IMG/VR virus record: IMGVR_UViG_3300037264_003921
Span: 61,264 to 125,263 of that record
DNA length: 64,000 nt
DNA from: a virus
Strand: one strand, 5' to 3'
Shown piece by piece: positions 9,111 through 17,133 of this stretch (position 1 is the first letter of the stretch; every line of letters starts with the position of its first letter). The notes beneath the pieces are model-generated. The model had not been told where the DNA came from. It saw nothing but the letters and a program-made list of their open reading frames with translations, and ran no database searches. Both the position numbers and the translations under genes were made by a program.

Positions 9111-9697
9111 TATTTAACTCTAACTTTCAATGTATCGTCACCAGTGATCAATTCACAAATTGCATTGACATATAACCATCTATATTGAAAAAATCCATCT
9201 TCTTTAGAATTCAAAATACGAAACATAAGAGGGCCAGTATCATATGGCGTTGGCAAATTATATGGTGCTTCTATCACATCACCAGGTTGTACCAACCTCT
9301 CATTTATAGACCCATCCATCATTAAACTCGCTCTCGAGAATACAACAGTTATTCTTAATGGTGTATCAACGCCCCATCTTGTTAATTCTGTCATCACTGG
9401 TTCTGGCTTGAAATAAGCTTTCATCTTTTTGCCAGCTCGATATATCGGGTCAGCATCCTCATCCCAAATTTCAAGCTCTTGTGAGTCACCCTTAGGTTCT
9501 TTTATAAATAGTGTAATCCATGCGCCTGAAATATTGATCATTTCTTCAGCTAAACGTTCAGCGTATGCTATATCAGGCTTGCCATGATTATATGTTGATA
9601 ATGGCGTGAATTGTTTTTCAACATCTGAGCGATGGTCTGGAATACTATCTATAGTAACAAATTGTTCACGCATTGCATCAAAGTTGTGTATTGCCAC
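9110..9697 (-). CDS. Neck protein, gp14-like
   Basis: The 195-residue protein follows the pattern of T4 gp14 (256 residues), which with gp13 forms the neck. The matching order is an early TPLSTYNHGKPD segment followed by AERLAEEM, then LTRWGVDTPLRITVVFSR, the (Q/K)PGDVIEAP turn that corresponds to KEGDLIYFP in T4, and GFFQYRWLYVNAICEL near the end. It lacks the C-terminal tail of T4 gp14. The gp13-like partner lies apart, on the plus strand at 13.3 kb. Confidence 0.68.
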   Translation of the reverse strand: MAIHNFDAMREQFVTIDSIPDHRSDVEKQFTPLSTYNHGKPDIAYAERLAEEMINISGAWITLFIKEPKGDSQELEIWDEDADPIYRAGKKMKAYFKPEPVMTELTRWGVDTPLRITVVFSRASLMMDGSINERLVQPGDVIEAPYNLPTPYDTGPLMFRILNSKEDGFFQYRWLYVNAICELITGDDTLKVRVK

Positions 9698-9726
9698 AAA
9701 GTATATTTGGATAGGACTATTTTAAA

Positions 9727-10080
9727 CTATGCTCTAGGTGGTAGATCTTCAGGTGTGATGTTATCAAAATCAATTGTAGTTGGAATTGGATAAGTTGGGT
9801 CATCATTGTTACCAAGGCCGCCATCATACCAACCTGTTGATCCTTTTGTACGAAACACAATCATATCATAGATAAATTTAAATTCAACTTCTGGAAATCT
9901 TTCTATGAGCATTCTGATATCTGGAAAATTAGTAAATCCGCCCATATAACCATGACTATCAAACCTCGTCGAACCAAAAGCATCATTGGCATCAACTAGA
10001 TTTACAAGTTCATCATAAACATTGGCAATCAGATCTTGATTTTCAACAGATTTTATGTCATCTTCTCCCGGAATAGCCAT
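9727..10080 (-). CDS. Hypothetical protein in the neck operon
   Basis: A 117-residue acidic protein (MAIPGEDDIKSVENQD...). It is rich in Gly, Asp and aromatic residues (FDSHGYMGGFTNFPDIRM). The C-terminus is proline-rich. It lies 3 bases downstream of the 409-residue gene and just before the gp14-like gene, so it is probably a virion protein. No family recognised. Confidence 0.65.
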   Translation of the reverse strand: MAIPGEDDIKSVENQDLIANVYDELVNLVDANDAFGSTRFDSHGYMGGFTNFPDIRMLIERFPEVEFKFIYDMIVFRTKGSTGWYDGGLGNNDDPTYPIPTTIDFDNITPEDLPPRA

Positions 10081-10083
10081 TCT

Positions 10084-11313
10084 TTACCTTGTGATATTCT
10101 TTATCCTGCGCTGCACTGATTCAATCATGTTGCTAATATCATCATAATGCAATGAACTGGCAATAGTTGAGGCTTTTGTTAGTTCTGTCGGACTTAACAA
10201 TTCAACATCAAATGGTTCACTAAATCCGGCGTTTTTAACCATATAGTCACTCAATGCCACTTGAACAGGCAATTCATCAACGTCGCCCTCTACAGCTATC
10301 CTTCCAACTGCTGCATCCCACATGCTAGTCAGTTTTATAGGACTCAAATCAATTTGTTTTTGTTGTTGTTGTTTCCCAATGACTGGAGGTGCCTTACCGC
10401 GTTCTTTAGCATACGTAACAATATCATCAAGGCTTAATGTTTTGACAATATCAATAGCTCTTGTAAGATCCGTTGGCTCCATGAGATCAACATTAAATGG
10501 ATATGGAAATCCATGTTTCATAGCAAGACATTCACCAACAAGTGATGCTAGGTGAATATAGCTAGTTCTACCAGCCGCCAATTCTTGCATAGTCGCTTTC
10601 CACCGATCGCGGTTTTCTTCTTTGTGTTTAGCAATTATTGTAGCTCTATCACGCCATCCATCTGGTTCATCAATTTCAACATTTACAGAGATAAACCAAT
10701 TATTATCATGACCTGGCATTATCTTAAACCATCCAGGAGTCGTTGCATCCTTCATAAGCTCATTCCATTTTTTCGTAGCCTCATCTTGATCGTTTCCGAG
10801 TGAGCTTATGACAAATGTCACATCACGTTTTATATCATATCCAGGGGCGTATTCAGCTATTTTAGACAGTACGCCCCTAAATTTCATACCAGTCATTTTT
10901 TGATGTGTAACACTTTCACCATATTTTCTTACTCTTTTGCCATGAGGCTTTAACTGACCATATGGCACTTTTAAGTCGCCAAATCCTTTATATGCCATTG
11001 GATTAAGATTAGATTCACGTAAGAATCCCCATAACCAATCAACAAACGATATCCATGGTGGAGGATTGCTCATGCCAGTCGCTGATAATCCAGGCAATCC
11101 AATAATTTTCCATGCCCCAACATCCTCATCACCTTCAGCACCAAATCCAGTGGCTTCTCTCGACATAGCTTTATCAAAACCATATACACGTAAATATGAT
11201 TCATACTCAGCATGTTTACCAGACAATACTTCCATTGCCACTATTGAATGTGGTTGTACACTTTCAAAAAGAATTAACCTAACGGCACGCCTTATATCAT
11301 CAATGGTGCTCAT
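10084..11313 (-). CDS. Hypothetical protein with two C-terminal helical repeats
   Basis: This 409-residue protein starts IDDIRRAVRLILFES, an N-terminal helix of a type common at the start of small T4-like virion-associated proteins. Two related segments of about 28 residues occur near residues 272 and 366 (PFNVDLMEPTDLTRA and PFDVELLSPTELTKA, each followed by an S-L-x-x-D-D-I phrase). A run of five Gln/Lys residues lies between them. An AGGA site 8 bases upstream favours the second of two closely spaced ATGs. The function is unknown; context suggests a structural or packaged protein. Confidence 0.68.
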   Translation of the reverse strand: MSTIDDIRRAVRLILFESVQPHSIVAMEVLSGKHAEYESYLRVYGFDKAMSREATGFGAEGDEDVGAWKIIGLPGLSATGMSNPPPWISFVDWLWGFLRESNLNPMAYKGFGDLKVPYGQLKPHGKRVRKYGESVTHQKMTGMKFRGVLSKIAEYAPGYDIKRDVTFVISSLGNDQDEATKKWNELMKDATTPGWFKIMPGHDNNWFISVNVEIDEPDGWRDRATIIAKHKEENRDRWKATMQELAAGRTSYIHLASLVGECLAMKHGFPYPFNVDLMEPTDLTRAIDIVKTLSLDDIVTYAKERGKAPPVIGKQQQQKQIDLSPIKLTSMWDAAVGRIAVEGDVDELPVQVALSDYMVKNAGFSEPFDVELLSPTELTKASTIASSLHYDDISNMIESVQRRIKNITR

Positions 11314-11687
11314 TAGCATAATCCTATTGGAAACGTATCACATTCACCAGGTTTTGCTGCTGCCGTTGTTGGGGGCTTAGAAGGAGCAGCGTCTCTTAAC
11401 AATTGATAAAAATCATCAATTGACATGCATATATTGCAACCAGGCCTTGTTGGGGGGCCAGCTGGTAAAACAAAAAACAATTTTCTTGGATTACTAAATG
11501 CCTCCAATGTTGCGTCTGGTATCGCCATCAATGCATCACGTAATGTTATAGTAGAAGCATTACAATCCATATTAACAGCCAAAGAGGTAGCAGTAAATCC
11601 AGTCACAGGTTCACATCCAGGAATCGAAATCAAATTTCCTGACATGACCTCCAATTTATTTGCAATATTAATGGTATCGCTAATCAT
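11313..11687 (-). CDS. Hypothetical cysteine-containing protein
   Basis: A 124-residue protein, first gene of the minus-strand virion operon, whose end overlaps the start of the next gene. It contains scattered cysteines (CEPV, DCNA, CNIC, ECDT, GLC) and an Ala/Pro-rich C-terminal stretch. The 170 bases between this gene and the divergent gene at 11858 are AT-rich and must hold promoters for both directions. No family recognised. Confidence 0.6.
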   Translation of the reverse strand: MISDTINIANKLEVMSGNLISIPGCEPVTGFTATSLAVNMDCNASTITLRDALMAIPDATLEAFSNPRKLFFVLPAGPPTRPGCNICMSIDDFYQLLRDAAPSKPPTTAAAKPGECDTFPIGLC

Positions 11688-11857
11688 GTAATATATCTTT
11701 GGTTACAAACACGTTCCACAATATATTATCACAGACATGTCTACGTGCGGCTTCTATCAATAGTAAAAACTGCTGCCGCCTTCAAGAATCGACGAAAGAT
11801 GCATAGAGTAGATTTGAGAGTATAGCTTTATAATTCAAACATAATCAATACATTTAA

Positions 11858-13321
11858 ATGTATTTTATACTTATGGACCTTAGTAATTATAAAACAAACG
11901 ATATAATAGACATACAATGTAATAAATGCAATAAACCATATTCTCGTAAAAAACGTAGTCTAATTAAAGCCATCAAAAAGCATAGAACATTTTTATGTGC
12001 CTCATGTATAATGTACATGCAATCTGATAAATTAAGTTACAGAATTAAACTATTAAATGCTGATCCTGAATGGCACCGCAAAGTATCAGATGGCGTACAT
12101 CGTGCTCACATTGATGGAAAATTTAAAAATAAGTCGGCTATAGTCAAGGATAGATGGAAAACTAATCCAAAATCATTCAATATATCACAATCACCAGAAC
12201 GTTCAGAACATATATCATCTTCATTGAAAAAACATTATAAAGTTAAAGCCAACCGCGATAGAACCTCAACAATAAGCAAAAAATTATGGAAAGATCCAGC
12301 ATATCGAGTTAGACGCGCCATATCTCTAGCAAAATCATGTTCTACCAATGAATACAAATTAAAATTGTCCAATGCCAGTAAAAAGATGTGGAGTGATCCA
12401 AATTACAGAAGGAAAATTCAACAATCAGCCAGCCAAAATACAACAAGCATTTTAGAGGATTTAGCTTTTAATTTAATAAAACAACTAGACCCATCATCTG
12501 AGCAATGGTTTAAACATGGTGGATGGACATTCGATATATATTCGCCAATGATGAATACATTAATAGAAATTAATGGAGACTATTTTCACTCAAAGCCTGA
12601 GACATTAAATAGAGATAAAATCAAAAAGGACTATTTTAATAAAAACTTAGCCAATAAATTTAACCTTGAATATATTAATGAATACGAATTTTATGCTATT
12701 GGCAAACTGAAAGATCGTATTAATAAAATATTCAAAATCACAAATTCGCCATTGCTTGACTTTGAACTGTCAAATGTTGATGTAAAGATGTGTACTGACA
12801 TCAGTAGTAAGACATTTTTAAGTAAATACCATTACTTATCAAAATATCGATACGGTGTCCATATTGGTGCATTTCTTAATAGCGAATTAATTGCCGTAGC
12901 TGTCTTCTCGCCAATAACACGCCAAGAAACAGCTAATCGATTAAAATTATCGTCAAATGAAATCATGGAATTATCTCGTCTATGCATCCATCCACAACGA
13001 CATAAACTCAATTTTGCTAGTTGGTTTATTGCACATGCAACAAAATTATTAAAATCAACAAAAGAATTAAAGGCTTTAATCACCTTTGCCGACACAACAC
13101 TAGGACATGATGGCACAATTTACAAAGCTGCAAATTGGCAGTATGATGGCGACACAAAGCCAACTTACTGGTACATTGATAATAATGGTCATTATTACCA
13201 TAAAAAAAGCATATGGGACCAAGCATCACGTTTAAAAATGACAGAAAATGCGTATGCAGAAAAATTTAGGCTAATTAAAATAAATGGCAAAAAATTACTA
13301 CGCTTCATTAAAAAATTATAA
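11858..13321 (+). CDS. Fusion of Vsr-like nuclease and Mom-like GNAT domain, copy 2
   Basis: A 487-residue paralogue of the fusion at 6007-7554 with the same four parts: zinc ribbon (C21/C24, C47/C50), helical repeats of the type W-x-DP-x-YR near residues 145-190, a PD-(D/E)XK/Vsr-like nuclease (FDIYSP then LIEINGDYFHSKPE), and a C-terminal Mom-like domain (KYHYLSKYRYG, LSRLCIHP, FADTTLGHDGTIYKAANW). The two copies are diverged throughout, so this is not a recent duplication. It lies on the strand opposite copy 1, divergent from the virion operon and just upstream of the gp13-like gene. An internal ATG five codons in is an alternative start. Confidence 0.8.
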   Translation: MYFILMDLSNYKTNDIIDIQCNKCNKPYSRKKRSLIKAIKKHRTFLCASCIMYMQSDKLSYRIKLLNADPEWHRKVSDGVHRAHIDGKFKNKSAIVKDRWKTNPKSFNISQSPERSEHISSSLKKHYKVKANRDRTSTISKKLWKDPAYRVRRAISLAKSCSTNEYKLKLSNASKKMWSDPNYRRKIQQSASQNTTSILEDLAFNLIKQLDPSSEQWFKHGGWTFDIYSPMMNTLIEINGDYFHSKPETLNRDKIKKDYFNKNLANKFNLEYINEYEFYAIGKLKDRINKIFKITNSPLLDFELSNVDVKMCTDISSKTFLSKYHYLSKYRYGVHIGAFLNSELIAVAVFSPITRQETANRLKLSSNEIMELSRLCIHPQRHKLNFASWFIAHATKLLKSTKELKALITFADTTLGHDGTIYKAANWQYDGDTKPTYWYIDNNGHYYHKKSIWDQASRLKMTENAYAEKFRLIKINGKKLLRFIKKL

Positions 13322-13338
13322 CTCAAATTATATAATAG

Positions 13339-14082
13339 ATGGCTATTTTAGGACCAGCACAACTGCCTGTTGTGCTGAAGACAGACAGTAATCCGCTTAA
13401 AATGCATGCCATTAGTCAATTGGGCCACCCGGTGGTCCTTGTTGAACTAATGGAACCGCAGATGGAACAAGTTTTAAGATCAACTGGTGATTGGATAGCT
13501 CAATATTTTCCATTAGAAGAACGTTACGCTTTTTTTATGACACAGCCACTTCAAGCTGAATATCCATTACCTGATGGCGCATATTGGATTAGGAATGTTA
13601 AATGGGACCCAGCTACTACCCGCATTGACGACATCTTCGGTGCAGAATCATTCCTATTCAACATCGGAAATATCTCAGGTATCCAAAATATATTGACAGA
13701 TTACCACCTTCTTCAAGCATATAGAAAGTTTAGCCAAAGAATTTTAGGTAATGAAGGCCAGTGGGAGTTTAAAGTTGAGTCGAATACAATTAGATTGTTC
13801 CCAGTTCCAAAGGGCTCTTTCCCAGTCGTTGTCGAATATCTTCCATCTGTTACCGAATTTAAATCGCCACAAGCACGTGAAATCACATATCGTGCATTTT
13901 TGGCTCGTATGAAAGAAGCACTCGGCCACGCTAGACGCAAATTTGGTGGCATCCCAGGCCCTGATGGATCAACCATCAACTTTGATGGGGAGGCTTTAGT
14001 AAACGAAGGGCGCGAAGAGTATGAGAAAGCTCAACAGGATGCCATCTTACTTGGTGAGCCCTTGGGTCCTTATGTTTGGTAA
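13339..14082 (+). CDS. Neck protein, gp13-like
   Basis: The C-terminal 45 residues align well with T4 gp13: a KFGG-x-PGPDGSTINFDG segment and REEYEKAQQDAILL, then PLGPYVW, corresponding to the SIDGQRILDEAR...LLDPPFG end of the T4 protein. The N-terminal half has the pattern WIAQYFPLEERYAFF and YPLPDGAYWIRNVKW seen in neck proteins. At 247 residues it is shorter than T4 gp13 (309). It is on the plus strand with only the nuclease/Mom-like fusion gene upstream, away from the gp14-like partner gene on the other strand. Confidence 0.78.
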   Translation: MAILGPAQLPVVLKTDSNPLKMHAISQLGHPVVLVELMEPQMEQVLRSTGDWIAQYFPLEERYAFFMTQPLQAEYPLPDGAYWIRNVKWDPATTRIDDIFGAESFLFNIGNISGIQNILTDYHLLQAYRKFSQRILGNEGQWEFKVESNTIRLFPVPKGSFPVVVEYLPSVTEFKSPQAREITYRAFLARMKEALGHARRKFGGIPGPDGSTINFDGEALVNEGREEYEKAQQDAILLGEPLGPYVW

Positions 14083-14103
14083 AATATTAAACTAATTTTA
14101 AGT

Positions 14104-14364
14104 TTAAATATTTAAAGTTTTAAATAATGAGCCATCAGCATTAAATAAAGAGACAGTGCCAAATAAATCATCTGGTTTTGCCAATTTCAAATCTTTCAAC
14201 GTCGCTATAGCTAATACTCTCAATTCTCCAGAATCAGAAATAGGCACATCATATTCAGGCGCACCAATTTGATGCTTCTCAGTATGGTCGAATTCGAAAG
14301 TTTCAAATTCAGCCGTCGTTTTCTTACTAAAGTCGTTATCCAGTTCTATTATTGCTAAATACAT
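14104..14364 (-). CDS. Hypothetical small acidic protein
   Basis: An 86-residue acidic protein converging on the gp13-like gene with a 21-base gap. It contains an FETFEFDHTEKHQIG segment and looks beta-rich. It is last in a minus-strand run of small genes. Function unknown. Confidence 0.55.
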   Translation of the reverse strand: MYLAIIELDNDFSKKTTAEFETFEFDHTEKHQIGAPEYDVPISDSGELRVLAIATLKDLKLAKPDDLFGTVSLFNADGSLFKTLNI

Positions 14365-14427
14365 TTGATCATCATCACTAAGATTATTATTGATTAGACC
14401 GAAATGCTGACTAAGTCCACCAAACGA

Positions 14428-14562
14428 CTACTCAACCCATAATGGGATTATTTTACCACCAATTGGAATCATACCTTCTTTTGTCTTAGCTTCGAAACTA
14501 CGGCCAGCAACCCATTTATAAACTATCTTATTCAACTGCTCATATAAAACTGACAATTGCAT
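14428..14562 (-). CDS. Hypothetical 44-residue protein
   Basis: A short frame reading MQLSVLYEQLNKIVYKWVAG and ending in PLWVE. It lies 6 bases after the preceding gene in the same strand and composition, and its amino-acid sequence looks like a normal small helical protein. Function unknown. Confidence 0.5.
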   Translation of the reverse strand: MQLSVLYEQLNKIVYKWVAGRSFEAKTKEGMIPIGGKIIPLWVE

Positions 14563-14568
14563 GACGGT

Positions 14569-14856
14569 CTACTTTATTGATCTATTAAAGTCTTGTGAAT
14601 TTAGTTTCAATACTGAGTCTAAATAAACTATTTCGCCATTTGGTAGTTCAAATAGCATCTTATCAGCAGTATAATGATTGCCACCAACCGACACACCAGT
14701 TGGTGATACAACGACTTGGTCAATTTTTATCAGCTTCTTATCAGCCTTACCACGTCTATCACGTTCTTCTTGTGTATCTAATGGCTCTACATTACCCCAA
14801 TCTGCAAAACTCTCATCAGCTTCCATTAACTCAGCAATTTTATCAGTAATTGACAT
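14569..14856 (-). CDS. Hypothetical 95-residue protein
   Basis: Begins MSITDKIAELMEADESF, a helical and acidic start, followed by a charged stretch (EERDRRGKADKK) and a beta-like C-terminal half with a GGNHYTADKMLF segment. It is 3 bases from the nucleotidyltransferase-like gene and so is probably co-transcribed with it. Function unknown. Confidence 0.6.
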   Translation of the reverse strand: MSITDKIAELMEADESFADWGNVEPLDTQEERDRRGKADKKLIKIDQVVVSPTGVSVGGNHYTADKMLFELPNGEIVYLDSVLKLNSQDFNRSIK

Positions 14857-14859
14857 ATA

Positions 14860-15429
14860 TTATTTTTGAGACGCAAGCATTCCAAATAGCTGTTTCATCA
14901 ATTCATCGCTGATTTTATAAATTGAACACAGAGCAAGAACTTGTTCTGGCTTATAGTTAATACCAATTCGATTATGATACTTCAACATCCTTCTAGCGGT
15001 TCTTTCTGGCCAGATTATGTTCTCAACATACAAATCAGACATACCAGATTCTAAGGCTTCTGCAGCTTGGCTGGTGATTTCATTATACCCACTATCATAC
15101 AAATTACACATAACCACAGACATATCATGTAATTCATGCGGTTTATCAAAATACCAACATATATCAAACCTATCATCGTCATACACTAGATTATATGCCT
15201 TAATATATGCATCGTCATTATTAAAATAAAAATCTAAATCTTTAGTTTTATAGCCTAAATGATATGCTAGTGCAGCGCCTCCACTAATAATGCCACCATA
15301 ATCAAATAATTGACGAATTGTCGATGTTAATTGTAACTCATGCTTGATTAATGGTCGTTTGGTAAGTGACACCAATCTGTTTACACGATTAGACGTAGCT
15401 AGCCTAAGATCTTTGCTGACAGAATTCAT
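14860..15429 (-). CDS. Nucleotidyltransferase-fold protein (AbiEii-like)
   Basis: The 189-residue protein contains IISGGAALAYHLGYKTKDLDFYF near residue 45 (shown in parts: GGAALAYHLG then DLDFYF), the GG...DxD signature of the minimal nucleotidyltransferase fold as seen in AbiEii-type toxins and related NTases. A third acidic residue may come from DDRFDICWY about 35 residues later. It could be a toxin-like or antiphage defence enzyme carried by the phage, or a modifying enzyme; no antitoxin partner was recognised next to it. The gene starts just after a proline-rich small ORF. Confidence 0.6.
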   Translation of the reverse strand: MNSVSKDLRLATSNRVNRLVSLTKRPLIKHELQLTSTIRQLFDYGGIISGGAALAYHLGYKTKDLDFYFNNDDAYIKAYNLVYDDDRFDICWYFDKPHELHDMSVVMCNLYDSGYNEITSQAAEALESGMSDLYVENIIWPERTARRMLKYHNRIGINYKPEQVLALCSIYKISDELMKQLFGMLASQK

Positions 15430-15543
15430 CTATTCGTGTGGACCATGTGGCCGACCATATGGATCTGGCGGCACAGGTGGTACATCGCTCGCACGTATTT
15501 TAGCACGTTGGGCGAGATGTGGAGGTCCCCATACGCTATACAT
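15430..15543 (-). CDS. Short proline-rich C-terminal ORF, probably the end of an interrupted gene
   Basis: A 37-residue frame (MYSVWGPPHLAQRAK...) ending in VPPVPPDPYGRPHGPHE, directly before the start of the nucleotidyltransferase-like gene. A second frame overlapping it upstream (about 15545-15715) reads like AT-rich phage coding DNA without a start codon, including GSEWDYNKPLTDAVKEVE. Together these look like the distal parts of a virion gene. Whether this ORF is translated alone is uncertain. Confidence 0.35.
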   Translation of the reverse strand: MYSVWGPPHLAQRAKIRASDVPPVPPDPYGRPHGPHE

Positions 15544-15719
15544 CTATGTTCAATCGCCTTAGCAATTAAATTACCGTCAAGCCCGAAGATTCTCCCCACA
15601 TTTTCAACTTCCTTGACTGCATCAGTCAGTGGTTTATTGTAATCCCATTCACTACCAATTAATGCTTGTGATGATAATTGTGATGGTGTTGTTATTGATC
15701 TAGGTGGTGACTGATCTTC

Positions 15720-16140
15720 ATTTCGGCAGCAGGCACACGAGTGCGAAGATCATTTGTCCTCCTTATGGATATATTCGGTGAGAGCTTCTTCGAGTAGTCC
15801 CATTCGCTTGCTTAAGGCTGTTGCAAGCTCTACGTCCGTGGGAAAGGGAGGCGCACGGTGGATGAATGTAGCAAGCGCAGTCCCTAGTGAGTGAGTACCG
15901 TACAATGCGAGGTACTTGTCAAGCAGTGCCATGGTTCGTTTCCTCCTTTGCCGCAGCGAGCGAGGTGGCGGGCAGGTGCCACAGTACCACGTCGCGTATT
16001 GTTGCGTTCATATAGGTATGACGACGAGCAACGGAATCTGTTTCATCGAAAATTCGGTGAGAAGTGGCAGGTGGTAGGCGTTACTGTCAGGTAACGGCGG
16101 CCGGTCGAGGAGCTGGGAGAGGGTCGTCCCTACATGATGC
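15720..16140 (-). other. GC-rich islet 1, apparently inserted into a phage gene
   Basis: About 420 bases are clearly richer in G and C than the AT-rich surroundings. On the right the AT-rich start of a minus-strand gene (MDDFIENLAKI) runs into GC-rich sequence at about 16140. On the left an AT-rich coding frame without a start codon resumes near 15715. The islet holds one small ORF with a strong ribosome-binding site. No terminal repeats were seen, so the boundaries are approximate. Confidence 0.5.
15750..15932 (-). CDS. Small ORF of GC-rich islet 1
   Basis: A 60-residue protein (MALLDKYLALYGTHSLG...) with a perfect AAAGGAGG ribosome-binding site 8 bases before the ATG. Its codons prefer G or C in the third position, unlike the phage genes around it. 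It is mostly helical and ends in EYIHKEDK. It resembles no family I know; the composition suggests recent acquisition from a GC-richer genome. Confidence 0.55.
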   Translation of the reverse strand: MALLDKYLALYGTHSLGTALATFIHRAPPFPTDVELATALSKRMGLLEEALTEYIHKEDK

Positions 16141-16181
16141 GGGAGCATAATTTTAGCAAGATTTTCAATAAAATCGTCCAT
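16008..16181 (-). pseudogene. 5' remnant of a phage gene cut by the GC-rich islet
   Basis: The frame begins MDDFIENLAKIM at 16181, 13 bases after the stop of the preceding gene and with an AGGA site, so it looks like the authentic start of an operon gene. After about 12 codons the composition switches to GC-rich and the frame ends after 57 residues with no sign of a normal domain. It is probably the truncated start of the gene whose distal part lies at about 15430-15715. Confidence 0.4.
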
Positions 16182-16194
16182 TTAGTTATCCTAA

Positions 16195-16731
16195 CTATTG
16201 TGGGAAACCCATAAATCCTTTTAGATTTGGCAACTGTCCATATTTAACACCATTATAGCTGATATAGAATATGTCGATCCCAGGAGATGCAGTCTCTAGT
16301 GCTACTTTCAAATCAGCAACGTCATTTTGATTTTTAGTAGTAGGCAAATCCCCCCATCCCTGTGTTCCCTGCACTGGCGTCATAACAGACGTTTTCTCAG
16401 CATCCGTTGAACCACTATGTATGATTTTCGCAGTTGGTACAACTGGTGGGCGTGTAGAATCAGAGCTAGCCACAAATCCAACAATAGTCAGACGTGCGGG
16501 TGCTTGCCCAACTTGTGGTACGAACAATACGGGTGCTGCAACATTAAATCCAGCATCGATCAAATCATCTTCAACTTTTTGTGCTTTCTTCTCTAAATCT
16601 CTATGGTACTCGGCTTTGCGGCCGAACGCTCTTGATGGAACAACTTTTGCATATGCTACGAATGGTTCATATTTAGTGCCTTGAGGCCCACTAAGAGCTG
16701 GCATTCTTGTAGATGTAGAATAAAGTGTCAT
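16195..16731 (-). CDS. Hypothetical protein
   Basis: A 178-residue protein (MTLYSTSTRMPALSGPQ...). The N-terminal half has a helical EYHRDLEKKAQKVEDDLI segment followed by FVPQVGQAPARLTIVGFV. The C-terminal half reads PGIDIFYISYNGVKYG. It is AT-rich, in the phage's own composition, and was probably co-transcribed with the interrupted gene downstream. No family recognised; a virion role is possible. Confidence 0.6.
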   Translation of the reverse strand: MTLYSTSTRMPALSGPQGTKYEPFVAYAKVVPSRAFGRKAEYHRDLEKKAQKVEDDLIDAGFNVAAPVLFVPQVGQAPARLTIVGFVASSDSTRPPVVPTAKIIHSGSTDAEKTSVMTPVQGTQGWGDLPTTKNQNDVADLKVALETASPGIDIFYISYNGVKYGQLPNLKGFMGFPQ

Positions 16732-16810
16732 ATATTATATTTGATGATACTATCAAAATTATGATAGACGAAATTTCCGCCCATTCCTATATTGTGCCAG
16801 TCCGCACAAA

Positions 16811-17068
16811 TTAACACACACACGATAGCGCTGATATCGATGACGACGAAATGGATATGGGATTTGTCCGAGCCACTTCTAAAATATGCTTATGTAGATC
16901 TTGGCTTGAACGACCTCGCCCTAATGAATCGTAACAAACGCGACAAGCCAATTCACTCAACTGCTCATATTGAGTGCCGATCATTTGACCATCAGATGGC
17001 TTATCCATTTCTTCAGGAATTAAAACTTCGCCGCCATCATACACCAATTTAGCAATAATATGTTCCAC
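16811..17068 (-). pseudogene. thyX: N-terminal fragment of flavin-dependent thymidylate synthase (ThyX)
   Basis: The first 62 residues match the start of phage ThyX proteins: a leading beta strand, then GTQYEQLSELACRVCYDSLG and GRSSQDLHKHILEV (the family has an RVCYDS...HxxHIxEV pattern here). In ThyX this is followed by a HxSVxEH segment and the RHRxxSxxxxSxR signature. Both are missing: the frame continues as a Ser/Ile-rich tail and stops at 85 residues. The rest of thyX was not found anywhere in the window. It is therefore probably a remnant and inactive. Confidence 0.6.
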
Positions 17069-17099
17069 AATTGCTAAAATACATGTTTAGATATAGTTT

Positions 17100-17122
17100 G
17101 GGCCAGCAATTTCTGCTGGCCC
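17100..17122 (-). terminator. Hairpin after the 125-residue gene
   Basis: GGGCCAGCA and TGCTGGCCC form a perfect 9-bp GC-rich stem with a 5-base loop, 11 bases after the stop codon. There is no T-run on either side, so termination may be factor-assisted. Confidence 0.6.
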
Positions 17123-17133
17123 ATCCCATTCAG

